64,000 nt of DNA, from the NCBI GenBank assembly GCA_026075535.2, contig AP026543.1, forward strand, positions 11,098,001 to 11,162,000, read 5' to 3'. Below the pieces are notes generated by a model, which was not told where the DNA came from, ran no database searches, and worked only from the letters and a program-made list of their open reading frames with translations. How positions within the stretch are numbered: the first letter of the stretch is position 1; the number at the start of each line of letters is the position of its first letter. Source of the DNA: Tricholoma matsutake. Its lineage: Eukaryota > Basidiomycota > Agaricomycetes > Agaricales > Tricholomataceae. Below are positions 11,838 to 23,394 of this stretch, piece by piece. The translations under genes and the position numbers were made by a program.

Positions 11838-13316
11838 ACCAGAATGGATGTGTGTTCATCTTGCCAGCTAAACAAGGTTCACATATAGGGTCTGGTTTGG
11901 CACGCATATTAATACACATACCAGTCACCAGCTCATCCTTCACAATCTTATTGACAACATCATAGCCATGATGAGCAAAATGACGATGCCAGAGATTGCA
12001 GTCTGCAGGAAGAGTGGATATGGAGCAGTGAGCATGCTCGGTGAACACCTCAGTAGTCCCAGCAAGAAATGTGGAATTGTTCTCATCAATGGGAGCCATG
12101 AAAAGGCGTTCACCATCAAGTAAGAATATCATCGCAAGTTCATTGGCAGAGATATAAATGTCAATACCACGTTGATGGGGTAAATACAAGACTGAGAGGA
12201 GATTGTTCTGGAGATCGGGGACATGCAAAACATGAGTAAACTCGACAGCCCTCAATTCTTTTCCTGCAATAATCAGTTTAAACACCACACTTCCTACACC
12301 TTCAGAATAGACAATAGTATTGTCTGCAAGACGAATTGGGACATGAAAAGGGGTATAATCGCAAAGCCATTGTGATGAGGCATCATATGAGACATGGCGC
12401 CTGTGTCTGCATTCCAAAGGTAAGTTGTGGTTGAAGTAGGAGTGGGTTGAGAGGAATGATAACTTGCATTCCCAGCAAACTCAGTGACTGAAACAGCAGT
12501 AGCAACAGCTGCGCTTTCAGGAGAGGAAGGTGATGTGGAGGATGTGGTTGTAGAGGTGTTAGCAATGCGAGACTGCTTGGGTTTACGTGCCTCCATCTTT
12601 GTAGCAAGGAATTTCCTGCACTGAGGTAGGGTATGACCTTTAAATCCGCAAAAGTCGCAGAGTAAACCGATAACTGAAGAGGTGGCTAGAGCAGTACTGG
12701 ATGTGGAATCACTGGAGAACCCAGAATGATGTTCATGGTTTAATTGCTCATTCCTGAACGCTTCATGAATAGTAGAACGATCAAGATTGTTGATGAGCAT
12801 GAGGGAAGAGACGAATGAGGAATATTCATTGGGAAGGGCACGGATGAGAGCCATGGAGTGAAGTTCATTGTCAAGGTCATCGAGGGTGAAGCCAGAGGGA
12901 CGGAGATCCTTGATAGCATGGACCTTCTCAGAAACGCGAGCTATGAGACCTTCCAGGCCCTCACTCTCTTGTTTCCTAACAGAGAATAAGTCATCATAGG
13001 TATTGAAGCGTGTACCAGGCTTCTTTGATTGATTCCCTCTCTCCAACAGCTCCCACATCTTCTTTGGATCATCAAAAACCCCACCCAGGTGATGCTTCTG
13101 GTCATCCTCAATATGCAAATAAATGTCCCCAGCCCCCTTATCCACTAGTTGAAACCACAAATGACATGCCTCTGCATCCCCAGGGCTAGGCTCCTGTATA
13201 TCACCAGTCACAACCATCCACCACCCCTGTTTACGTCCCCAGGCAGCCATCTGATCATTCCAGGAGGCATAATTGCGATTGTTGAGCTTTGGGAAATTAG
13301 GTGATGAGTTAGACAT
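11838..13316 (-). pseudogene. copia-1 gag, protease and pre-integrase (inverted half)
   Basis: Encodes the Gag capsid and nucleocapsid of a copia retrotransposon, then the aspartic protease and the GAG-pre-integrase region. The start MSNSSPNFPKL is the likely Gag start (ATG 13316-13314). A UBN2-type Gag follows, then a zinc knuckle CDFCGFKGHTLPQC (C-x2-C-x4-H-x4-C) near 12650. The protease motif ADTGAMSHM lies near 12390. A frameshift close to 12355 moves the frame to one encoding the rest of the protease and the pre-integrase zinc motif (LWHRHFAHHG, then C-x2-C, then GKMN). It ends abruptly at 11838 where the rearrangement joins it to an LTR tip. Non-functional as it stands. Confidence 0.85.
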
Positions 13317-13780
13317 GTTTGCAGAACGATGCACTGAGAAGCGAGCGTGGGCGCGATTGGGGTAAGCGTAGGCGCGTTTGAGGGAAGGGAAGGTGCCGAA
13401 TCTGCCTGTCGAATCCGTTCGACGATAGTGTTTGAATTGGGCACGCACGAGACAATTTGAGCGAAGGGTGTAATTTGAGCATTTGGTGTTTCAGATTCAC
13501 GATGAGCGCTGAGCGGGAATCGTGGGCGCGTTCGACTATCGGTGTTAACGGGAGGTGTGCGGTATGTCCCCAAGTGTCCTAGAAAAAGGACTAAGCGATC
13601 TGACCAGTGGGCGATGACGAACATCAAATTTGGTGGGAAAAGTCAGATAACTCCAACAAGGGCTTGTTGACCAACAACCAAGGCACACAGAATGGAAATT
13701 GTAGGTGCTGGGGGGTTATTTAGGTCAGGGAATTCACTGAGAGTGGTTTCAGAGTGATTGGAGTTGATTTGAAGTCGCTA

Positions 13781-13799
13781 GGGTGCAGGGCCCATAACC
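13781..13799 (-). other. copia-1 primer-binding site (half-tRNA-iMet type)
   Basis: Directly after the LTR end (TTTAGCA) the minus strand reads GGTTATGGGCCCTGCACCC. This is the complement expected of the 5' half of initiator tRNA-Met cut in the anticodon loop, as described for Drosophila copia. copia-3 and copia-4 have related sites. Confidence 0.7.
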
Positions 13800-14096
13800 T
13801 GCTAAAGTCTGAGGTTGCCTTTAGTGCAGTTTAACCTAGCAACTGTGAAGGGAGACTCAGATAGACTGAACAGCTGGAGTCCAGAGTGAGCAACTAGTTA
13901 TTATATGAGACAATAAGGAGTACAGTACCTGGAGTCCAGAGTGAGCAACTGAAGAGTGCAAAACTCCGGACTCTGCAGTCTACATACTGTGAAACAAACA
14001 GTGATAAACACAAGGTGGAAACTACTCTAAGTGCCCATGAGTGTAACTACAAGTGATAGGACATGGAATAGAAGTAGGATAGAAGTAAAATAGAGA
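13800..14096 (-). repeat. copia-1 5' LTR, inverted, positions 24-320
   Basis: Reverse complement of the 3' LTR at 19645-19964. All 297 positions appear to match by eye. The first 20 LTR bases are left at 11821-11840, and only about three bases are missing at the breakpoint. Confidence 0.9.
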
Positions 14097-16067
14097 AGCC
14101 AAATCGTCTAAAGACCACACACACAAAACAAGAAAGAGTTGAAAACAAACAAGATATAGACAAATAATCAGAATCATATTTACATTTGATAAGTATCAGG
14201 AGCCATACTGCAAAATCATGTTTGTACATCATATTCTGTTTCAGTATTAACAATAGCTTTCTGACTCTGACTGAGACATCAACAACTGGAAGAATGTTTA
14301 GGGACAGTATCCAGTGTTGCAAATGAAACAGCAAAAAAAACAATATTTCTGACCCACTGCCAAATAGAGAACACCTCAACATAACTGGAGCAGAAGTTTA
14401 GCCATATTACTGAGCAAGCAATTGAAGAAACAGATATATGTGGCATGTATTTAATAGGATATTGATAGCAAGAGGTTATACCATATTTGTTGAACAAGTA
14501 GCCATTGCTCCCCAAATGCATTGGTTCAGCAGATGATGCACCACAAGATATAGAGGTACAATTATAGGATTGCAACTTCAGTGAGTCAGATATGTTGAAA
14601 AAATATACATTGGCATAGGAAATAGGCAACAAATATGAATTGTGGTTTGGAACAAGTTCTTTATAAAGAACACCCCATAAGGGGATTGTCAAATCACCCA
14701 CACTGGGGGTATCCACATAAGGCAGACACAAGATGCCCACATTGGGGGAGCCCACATGGGGGGCTAGGTAGATGCCCTCATTGGAGAAACCTATTTCAGG
14801 GTCTATGTAAATTTCACCAATGGAAGCACCCGCATGGGGGGGAATACTCCCAATATTTGCTGGAAAAATTGGTTGTAAACATCAAGGCATCAACATTATA
14901 GCAACCAGCTATTCATACCATATGATAGGTTGGAAGTGCTTATAAAGAGAACAGGTCCCTTCTCTGAATCACCTGCACTCACAAAGGTAGTGTGGGGTCT
15001 ACTATGAGTTGTGCAAGTGAGACAAGAACCGTCAAAATGATCTGAGCAAGCATACTGTCACATTCAGTTTGATTCTTGGAGTGAGTTGATTGGAGCATAC
15101 TGTATGATAAGAAAGACTGTGGACCCAGGTGGCCTGTGCCATCGAGTGGATGTGAGCTGGGCACTGGATTATCACCTAATTACAGATTAAATTCTTGGAA
15201 GGAAAGCCAGAGCACTACGACATACCATTTGATGTGACTGCAATCAGGTTCAGGCAGAAAATCACCAGGATGGAGAGATGTTTGAATGCTTGCAACATGG
15301 TGGTTCAAGATTTAAAAAAAAATTGGCTATCAAAGTCGCACCACCTGTCAAGGATGGATGTTGAATGGAAACTTCTGAGAAACTTTCATGTGATTCAATG
15401 CAACAAAAATTGTATTTGCATTTGAGCTAAAGGTACTCGACAAAGTAATATAGATAGATGTAAAATAAGCTACTGTATCCACATTTTGTCCTGCAGCACA
15501 GATTCATGATGAGAATGACAAATATTTTTTTGGTGAAAGTATGCAAACTGGCTAACTGGATGATAAAGAAGAATTAAGGTGTCATGGGGCTGCAATGGAT
15601 ACTGGAAATTTGAGACACAGCCATAACAACCAATAAAGCTAGTATTGCCAGAAAGATCTGGCCCAATAACCACCACACGTTGGTCTAGCACTGTATGGAT
15701 CTGAAGCCTTTACCGCACCTTCCCTCTCAGTAGTCATTTCTGGTAGGATGTACTTCAGGGGAAATTTGACCTGGGTTGCCATGATCCTCAGTTTGACCAT
15801 CACAGAACAATCCAATCCTTTCTGTGGACAGTTGAGCACTAACACACCTGACAACTTTTGTACTTTCCCCCTCGATAATAGATGCCTTCCTTGGTGCCCT
15901 GAATGACAACATCAAGGTGTTTATTGTCAAGTTGTGGGTCCAGCAGCCACCCTCCTAAGTCTTTCAAGTTAAACAGAGTAGCATAAGTTAAAGAGACACA
16001 CACCAAGCTTCACAGTGGGTTCAGATGGCAAATGAGAGGTAGGGTCCCAAGCCAGACTCGGAGACAT
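14097..16067. other. Unidentified 2-kb insert between the copia-1 halves
   Basis: This sequence is foreign to copia. It has no recognised gene. A minus-strand open frame (14755-14279) is tied partly to the minisatellite at 14697. Several short minus-strand frames near 15470-15930 might be exons but show no known motif. It is followed directly by a gypsy LTR fragment. It is either captured host DNA or part of an element inserted at the rearrangement breakpoint. Confidence 0.4.
14697..14841 (+). repeat. 39-bp minisatellite, ~3.7 copies
   Basis: Units begin at 14697, 14736, 14775 and 14814. Each begins CCCAC(A)(C/T)TGGGGG or a degenerate form, and each of the first three is exactly 39 bp. Later units are more diverged. 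Confidence 0.75.
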
Positions 16068-16795
16068 TGATAGGTCCACCTTGTCATTCAAGCTCAGAGA
16101 ACACATTTACGATCATTGTCTATAAAGTTCTACAGACCTCTACAAAGCTCTACGAACCCATACAAACCCCTCCGAAGCTCTACGAACCTCTACAAAGTCA
16201 TGAAAATGCTTTGAAATTCTTTGCAACACCTCGAAATTCTTTGTATGCCTTTGGCTGCCATAATACAATTCCCCCGACCTTTGTACAGCTCAGGATATAC
16301 ACTTGGAATATCGTTGATGAGTTCCAAACCAGTTTCAAGCAATATTGCAGCGATATCGGCCTTTGAACAAGTCTGATATTTCCTCGACCAACTTCGAAAA
16401 TCATCGAACATCAAAAATTGACATCGGACGCTATATCACTATCCAAATAATCATCGCACACATGCCAGACGTATCCCCTACCATTGTTGAACAATATCAC
16501 ACCAATTTCGAGCCATGAACGAAGTCCGAAAAAACCTCGAAAATCTTCGAAAAACATCGAACCTCCAAAAACATCTTCAGACACAGTATTTCCTATTTGA
16601 ACAATCTTCGGATGCATGGTGGACACATGGGACACTATCTCGAGTATCTTGAACACATTTTGACTGCATGTGCATGCATACAATCCGCTCAAAGCAGTTT
16701 CCGATGTTTTTTTCAATTTATAACAAGGACAGTCCAATTTTAGCTATTCTTTCTTACTATTTCTTCATCATGTGTTATATTCACCCTTCTAGGCT
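16068..16795 (+). mobile_element. Truncated family G gypsy LTR
   Basis: Begins TGATAGGTCCACC at 16068 (the true LTR start) and follows the 1084-2230 copy in reverse complement until about 16795, where copia-1 integrase sequence takes over. It therefore lacks its 3' third. It keeps many TTCGA and TCGAA motifs that older copies have lost to TTGA or TCAA, so it is a young copy. Confidence 0.8.
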
Positions 16796-16798
16796 CAC

Positions 16799-19622
16799 TT
16801 GATTGTTCTGATACCCACTTCCTCTAGTCGTGCTGCCAATCCCCTTGATCTCATCCACTCTGATTTGCATGGTCCCTTCAAAACATGTACTCACTCTGGG
16901 TATAGTTACTGGATCACTTTCATTGATGACAATACTCATTTCCGATCCAAATACTTCCTTTGTACCAAAGATCAGGCATTTAATGCATTCAAGTTATTCA
17001 AAGCAAAAAGCTGAGAATCACTGGAATCGCAAAATCAAGGCTATGATTGATGACAAGGGAGGTGAGTACATGTCTAATGAATTCCTTGCATTCACGGATC
17101 AGTGTGGGATTGAACATTTGCATACTGTTCACAATCGACCTCAACAGAATGGCGTTGCTGAACGAGTGAACCGCAGTATTGAGGAACACGCCACTGCCAT
17201 GCTTTATGAAGCTGGTTTACCTCCTTCTTTCTTGGGTGAGGCTGTCGATGCATACATCACAGTCCAGAACAAGTGTCCCACTCATTCCCTCTCAGAGAAA
17301 ACCCCCTTTGAACTCTGGCATAAGGATAAACCAGATGTCTCAAATCTCCGAGTTTGTGGTTGTGCTGCATATGTTCACATCCAGAAGGATAAGCATACTG
17401 GGATTGGCTCTCACATGGAGAAGTGTGTTTTCATTGGCTACCCTGAGGGTTACAAAGCCTGGAAATTCTACAATCCTGTGACCAAGCATACTGTGATCTG
17501 TGAACACGCTGAATTTGATGAGCGCTATTTTCCTGGTCTCAAACACACTTGGAATGAGCCACCTGTTGATCCCTCTTCCCCTCTCATCATGTCTGAGTAT
17601 CTTACACCTTTGACAGTTCCTGATCTTAGTGACATTGATCCTGAACCTGTACAGGCAATTCTTCCTTCTGGTGTAACTGATCTTGATGATGATCCTGTTC
17701 CATCTCAATCTCCTGCTCATGCTCCTACTCCTCCTGCTTCTTCTTCTCCTGCTAATACTACCCCTCACACTCCCACTCCTCCTACTCAGACACCTGCTGT
17801 ATCTCCACCTCAGACCCCAATTTCATCTCCTCCTCCATCACTTCCTCCACTTTTAGAGCGTCAAGCTGCTAATCCACGCAAGAATGCTGGATTGCCACCA
17901 CAGGCTTGGAATGAGCCCCTTGCTCCAATCCCAGCTCCACAATTCAATCAACCTTCATCTGATGATGAGTCTGGTCCAGTTGTTGGTGATGGTTTGGATT
18001 CTAGTATTGATCTTGCATTATCTACTTGTTATGCAGACCCATAGTCATTCAAGGAGGCTATGAAGCACTCAGATGTGCAAAAATGGCAGGAGGCAGCAAA
18101 TGCAGAGATGAACAATCATTTTGAGAACGGGACTTGGGATTATGTGGAGTTACCTCCTGGTGCAAAGGTAGTTGGATGCAAATGGGTTTTTAACCTCAAG
18201 CATAATGCTGATGGCTCCATTGAGCATTACAAAGGTCAGGTTGTGGCTAAGGGTTTCACCCAACACCCTGGTTTTGAATATGCAGAAGATGCTACATTCT
18301 CCACAGTTTATCGTCCTGCTTCACTTTGGCTAATTCTTGCATTGGCTGCAAGGAAAGACCTCCACCTTCGCTCTCTTGACATCTCCCATGCTTTCTTACT
18401 TGGGAAAGAACTTGAGGAAGTCATCTACATGCGCCAACCCAAGGGTTTCCATCAAGGTAACCCAAACACAGTTTGTCTGCTGTGCAAACCTCTCTATGGG
18501 TTGAAACAGTCTGCTCGCAACTGGAATGCTCGCCTCCATGAGGTATTGACAGCTATGGGATTTACATGCTGTGAAGCAGACCGTGCTGTTTATATTTACA
18601 CACGAGGTGAAGTCAGGGTAATTGTTCCAATCTTTATCGATGACATTACTCTTGCTGGGACTTCTACTTCTGCCATTGACAAGGTAGTTGAAGATCTCAA
18701 ATCCCATTTCAAACTTTGTGATCTTGGTCCTACTCAATTCCTACTTGGCATCCACATTACTCGTGACTTCACAAATCACACCATCTCCCTCTCCCAATGT
18801 CAGTACATCGTTGATGTGCTTGAACGTTTTGGTATGTCAGATTGCAAACCTGTCTTGACTCCCATGGATCCCTCCCTTTCATTGACTTCTGACATGTGCC
18901 CCAAAACAGAGGAAGGTGTTGCAGAAATGCGCAATGTTCCTTATTTGGTTGCTGTTGGGTCTTTGATGTACCTTGCCACCACCACCCATCTGGACATTGC
19001 TTATACAGTTGGTGTACTTGGTCATTTCAACCACAACCCTGGTCCTCATCATTGGCTTGCAGTCAAGCATCTACTTCGCTATCTCAAGGGTACTATGGAC
19101 TACAAACTAGTCTATGGACCTGATGAGGATGGTAGTGAGTTATTCACAACTTACACTGATGCTGACCATGGTGGTAACAAGGATAATGGTCGCTCAACTG
19201 GTGGCTATTTGACTTGTGTCAGTGGAGGTGCAGTTGACTGGTGGAGTTGGTTACAACCTTTTGTGATGCTTTCCACCACAGAGGCTGAGTTTGTTGCTGC
19301 AGTAGAGGCTGGAAAGGAAATCAAGTGGACTCGCAGCATTCTACAGGAATTTGGATATCCTGTTGATCGTTTGTCCACTCTCTTCATTGATAACCAGTCC
19401 ACTCTCACTGCTTCCAAAAACCCGGAGCACCATGGACGAATGAAGCACCTTGATCTCAAGTACTACTGGCTACGTGATGAAGTTGAAGCTGGCACCATTT
19501 CCCCTGTCTATATCCCCACCACTGACCAACTTGTTGACATTCTTACCAAGGCACTACCTCGTGTAATGGTGGAAAAATTCCAGACTCTTCTTGGTTTAAA
19601 GGTGTCATTTCAGCAATTTTGA
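16799..19622 (+). pseudogene. copia-1 integrase, reverse transcriptase and RNase H
   Basis: The 3' half of a copia Pol. Integrase: the first catalytic Asp is in IHSDLHGPF, the second in DDKGGEY, and Glu in QQNGVAERVNRS, followed by a Pro/Ser/Thr-rich linker near 17690-17850. RT runs from about 18060 (EAMKHSDVQKWQEA) through GCKWVF and SLDISHAFLLG, with FIDD in place of the usual YVDD. RNase H: TDADHGG, STTEAEF, DNQST, HLDLKYYWLRD, then DILTKALPR. A frameshift near 17007 and a TAG at 18042-18044 break the frame; both sides of each break belong to the same protein. It ends TGA at 19622, followed by the polypurine tract. Confidence 0.9.
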
Positions 19623-19635
19623 GAGTTGCTTTATC

Positions 19636-19964
19636 AAGGGGGGGTGTTAGATGTATGATTCACCATCTCTCTATTTTACTTCTATCCTACTTCTATTCCA
19701 TGTCCTATCACTTGTAGTTACACTCATGGGCACTTAGAGTAGTTTCCACCTTGTGTTTATCACTGTTTGTTTCACAGTATGTAGACTGCAGAGTCCGGAG
19801 TTTTGCACTCTTCAGTTGCTCACTCTGGACTCCAGGTACTGTACTCCTTATTGTCTCATATAATAACTAGTTGCTCACTCTGGACTCCAGCTGTTCAGTC
19901 TATCTGAGTCTCCCTTCACAGTTGCTAGGTTAAACTGCACTAAAGGCAACCTCAGACTTTAGCA
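19636..19964 (+). repeat. copia-1 polypurine tract and 3' LTR
   Basis: The polypurine tract AAGGGGGGG (19636-19644) directly precedes the 320-bp LTR, which starts TGTTAGATG at 19645 and ends TTTAGCA at 19964. The target duplication CCTCC follows. Confidence 0.9.
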
Positions 19965-19973
19965 CCTCCCAAG

Positions 19974-20271
19974 TAGTGTTGCCATGGCTCGAGCCGCATT
20001 TTTTGCTATCTTGGGAAATAAATTATGTAAAATCACTAAAATATTTGAGGAGCTAGATCCCATCAAAAGCCGAGGGGTCTCCTGCCAACTCTAAGTGATC
20101 AGAGAAGCAGTTCCTGAGATATCTGGTGGCTTTGAAATGGCTCCAATCACTTAGAGTTGGCAGGAGACCCCTCGGCTTTTGATGGGATCTAGCTCCTCAA
20201 ATATTTTAGTGATTTTACATAATTTATTTCCCAAGATAGCAAAAAATGTGGCTCGAGCCATGGCAACACTA
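19974..20271. mobile_element. Long-arm MITE (298 bp)
   Basis: Two arms of about 126 bp are almost perfect inverted repeats around a 46-bp loop. Both ends read TAGTGTTGCCATGGCTCGAG. One arm difference is CpG versus CpA (positions 22-24). The flanks CTCCCAAG and GTGCCAAG could be a decayed 8-bp duplication if three bases are added to the right end, which would fit hAT, but this is uncertain. It sits 9 bp downstream of copia-1. Confidence 0.85.
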
Positions 20272-20344
20272 TGAGTGCCAAGATAGAATGTTTGAACATG
20301 TGTTTTCAAGCCTTTTACTTTTCTAACTTTTTATTTCATTTTTA

Positions 20345-21008
20345 AAATTGATGGTTAATGTTCCAGTCATGGCCACAATGTGCTGGATGTGGACTTATGG
20401 CAGGGCTGTGTAATGTTGTAGGCAAATTCGCCTAAGGGAAGGAGATGGGACCAGTCGTCCTGCTGATAGTTGCAGAAGATCTGGAGGTACTGCTCCAGGG
20501 TCTGATTAAGTTGTTCTGTCTGACCATCACCTTGCGGGTGATAACCGGAAGTGAAATGGATCTGCATGTCGAGCGCTTTTCTGAGGGAGCAGAAGAAATG
20601 GGAGACAAACTTGGATCCACGGTCACAAGTGACGTGGGATGGAACGCTATGCTTGGAGAAGACGTGGAGGACAAACAGGTTGGCTAGTTCTTGGGCTGTG
20701 ATTTCATTGACAGTTGGGATGAAGATGCCTTGCTTGGTGAGGCGGTCAACGATGACCAGGATAGTGGTGTGACCATTGGAGTCGGGTAGTGTTCAATGAA
20801 GTCCATGGAGATGGAGTTCCAAGGTTGTTCCAGAACCGGAAGTTGCTTTAGGAACCCGTAGGGCTTGTGTCAGGGTGATTTGGATCGTTTGCAAGTGGTA
20901 CAGGATTTGCAGAATTCCTGCACAAAGGTGCAGAGGTTTGGCCAGACATATTCCTGGCGGACAAGCTGCTGGGTTTTGTTTTGTCTGAAGTGGCCAGAGA
21001 GGATGTGA
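20345..21008 (-). pseudogene. gypsy-2 integrase fragment
   Basis: The zinc-binding HHCC region lies near 20870-21000 (HILSGHF, then C-x2-C in SCTTCKRSK), followed by the pattern PxHKPYGFLKQLP with a TGA where related proteins have Arg. The core ends with SGYHPQGDGQTEQLNQTLEQ, the conserved segment that holds the catalytic Glu. Frames change at least twice and the protein stops before the C-terminal domain. Not functional. Confidence 0.8.
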
Positions 21009-22563
21009 TCATGTTTGTACTGAAGGACCTTGAGGCAAAGATCCGCGACGTCCGGAACATAAATCCGGTCGAAGACCTGCCTCGTCTATGGTCCAGTTGG
21101 GGTTGACAGGTGTCAGAAGATGTGCGGATGATAAAGGGTCAAGGGGTAGGGAGGTGCAGATGTCATGGTGGAGTTTCTCAACATCCATGATTACTGCTTG
21201 TCGAAGAACGGGTGTGGCGAAATAGGTGGCGCGGAGGGAAGAGGTGAGCTGTTCCTGTGTGAATACAGGTCGAAAGTTGGATGGGTTTACAGAGGCAAAG
21301 TTGCTATTTCCCCCTTTGCAGTAGACGTCCCAATGTCTAGTGAGCACGTCTGGCTTGGCCCCTAATTTTCCGGGGTGGAAGCGGATGACAAGATTGAACT
21401 GGGAAAGGTACTCAGACCAACGGGCCTGGCAACAGGTGAGCAACTTGGTAGTGCTGAACTACTCAAGATTTTTGTGGTCAGTGACCACATCAACCGGGTT
21501 TGCGGCACCCTCGAAGTACTGCTGCCAGTGTTTGAAGGCTTTGAAAATGTCCAAGAGTTCCTTGTCATGTGTGTCGTAATTTAGTTCAGCGGGATTGAAG
21601 GAGTGGGAATGAAAAGTGACCAGATGGATTTCTCCATCCGCAGTGTAAACCGAAAGGATAGCAGCTAGGGCATAGTCAGAAGCGTCGGTTTCAAGTACCA
21701 TTTGTGAGTCGGGTACCCATTGAGTTAAGATGGGTGCGTGAGTGAATTCTTGTTTGAGCCTTTCAAAGGCATCGTGGCACTTCTTGTTGAAGTCCCAAGG
21801 TGCAGATTTCCACATCAAGCGGGTGAGTGGGATGACAATGTCTGAATAGCCATTAATGAAGCGGCGGTAAAAGTTGCAAAAGCCCAAGAAGGATTGAATA
21901 TCCTTAACCTTCCTAGGCTCGGGCCAGTCAAGCACAGTTTTGACTTTATCCTCGGACATCCGCAGTCCATCCGGTGAAAGGATGAAACCCAAATATTCGA
22001 TGGTGTCTTTGTGGAACTCACATTTCTGTGGAGAGGCGTAAAGTCCATTTTTCTGGAGACGGCAGAGGACTTCTTTGACGTGAGCCCCATGCTGGGACTT
22101 GTCATCGGAATAGATTAGGATGTCATCGAGGTATACGATGACACAAACATCCAGCATGTCGCTGAAGATGTCATTCATAAACCACTGGAAAGCTGTGGGT
22201 GCATTAGTGAGCCCAAAGGGGACCACCAACCACTCGAAGGATCTGTAGCGGGTGCGGAAAGTAGTTTTCCACTCATCACCATCAGCAATGCGGACTAGGT
22301 GATAAGTGTGCCACAAGTCTATTTTGGTGAACAAGCGGGCTTTGCGGGGAGAGTCAAGTAGGTCAGAAATGGGTAGCAGTCTTTCTTTGTAAGATGGTTA
22401 AGTCCTCGGTAGTCGACACAAAGTCAGAGACTACCATCCTTCTTCTTGACAAAGAGAATCAGAGTGCCATGCAGAGACTTGGATGGGCGGATGAAACCTG
22501 AGTGGACATTTTTGTCAATAAAGACTTGTAAGGCTTCTAATTCAGAGGGGGAGAGAGAATACA
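21009..22563 (-). pseudogene. gypsy-2 reverse transcriptase and RNase H
   Basis: RT begins near 22560 ([11 protein letters not shown]), continues KKKDGSL, stop, LCVDYRGLN, then after a frameshift DLWHTYHLVRI, with the catalytic box VIVYLDDILIYS near 22110. The RNase H start LETDASDYALAAILS (first Asp) lies near 21680, followed by HDKELLDIFKAF and TDHKNLE. The tether region RFHPGKLGAKPDVLTRHWD lies near 21380. The stops GSL*LCVDYR and PPPPG*MYS both sit where Arg is expected and fit CGA to TGA. Confidence 0.88.
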
Positions 22564-22564
22564 T

Positions 22565-23338
22565 TCAGCCCGGAGGTGGAGGAGTATTGTCTTCTGTCTC
22601 TATCTTGAGGTCGTAAGACCGATGTGGAGGAAGGGTATCTGCTTTAGTCTTATTAAAGACATCAGCGAATTTGTGATACTCAGGCGGAATCTCGGAAAGG
22701 TCAGAAGAGTTAGCGGAATGGGCAGAGTGGGCGGATAACCCTTCTGGAGCAAAGGTCATCTGAAAAGCTACTGCCCCAGGAAGTTTGCTAGCACGCGCAT
22801 AAGCAGCAGCGTTGATGAGGGAGATGTCGGGAGGTGTAAACTTAGGAGGAATGGGAGGTTTGGAAAGTGTGGAGGAGTCAAGGATTTCTACCAGAAGATT
22901 CGGGGACAAAGGTGACGTCGGGGGTGCTGGACCTCTATGATCTGCAGAGCGGAAAGCGAGTTGGCTTGAAGACCAGTCAATCAATGGATTGTATTGCTTC
23001 AGCCAGTTATGACCGAGTACAGCAGAACAGGAAGAGTCAAGCGAGGTTACATAAAATGACAAATTGAATACTTCACCGGCAGGGAAGGTGACCGGAAGTT
23101 TGACAATCTGAGTTATGGTGGAGTTGCAAGTTCCATCAAAGAGTTGTAAACTGATCAGGTTAATGGATTCTGTGCTGAGTTGGTTATTCAACACGAAAGA
23201 GGAGTCAAGGAAGCAGTGGGAGGAGCCAGAGTTGATAAGGGTTCGGAAAGGGGCGGACGAGTCAGGAAAGGTTAAAAGAATGGTTAGGGAGTCGGGGTCG
23301 GAAAGAGCGGACACGTTGAGACAAATGTAGGCAGCCAA
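22565..23338 (-). pseudogene. gypsy-2 aspartic protease region, catalytic Asp lost
   Basis: Retroviral-type protease that would cleave Gag-Pol. The active-site motif expected as (L/I)(I/V)DSGSS reads LINSGSSHCFLDS, with Asn in place of the catalytic Asp. The codon change is GAC to AAC directly after a C, a CpG transition. ILG-type flap residues follow as VLGHNWLKQYNPLIDW. The C-terminal part runs into the RT linker (PPHRSYDLKIETE). An element copying itself would need another copy's protease. Confidence 0.85.
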
Positions 23339-23394
23339 GTGGGTAAGGTCAATGCAACCCCCAGCCCCAATGGCTGTATCCTGAGGGTTGCGGA

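Larger units (their letters stand above)
11821..19964 (+). mobile_element. Ty1/copia element 'copia-1' with inverted 5' half and internal insert
   Basis: The ends are the LTR start TGTTAAATGTATGATTCACC at 11821-11840 and a complete 3' LTR ending TTTAGCA at 19964. Both are flanked by the 5-bp duplication CCTCC (11816-11820 and 19965-19969), so the whole span came from one insertion. Inside, LTR positions 24-320, the primer site, gag, protease and pre-integrase lie inverted (14096 down to 11841). Integrase, RT, RNase H and the 3' LTR are forward (16799-19964). The inverted half ends at pre-integrase GKMNTHPF and the forward half resumes at IPTSSSRAANPL, which are adjacent in copia integrases. 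The 297 bp of LTR that can be compared looks identical, so insertion and rearrangement are recent. Confidence 0.88.

Noticed and set aside
14635..14901. Repeat protein with HWG-PH units
   Set aside because: It is the translation of the 39-bp minisatellite, and the phase is fixed only because 39 is a multiple of three.
11821..19964. Two separate copia insertions, one in each orientation
   Set aside because: The CCTCC duplication flanks the whole, the LTR pieces add up to one complete LTR, and the coding halves meet at adjacent residues.
20445..21579. Plus-strand open frames over the gypsy integrase and RNase H
   Set aside because: They are reverse-strand shadows of the minus-strand gypsy-2 polyprotein, which has recognisable motifs.
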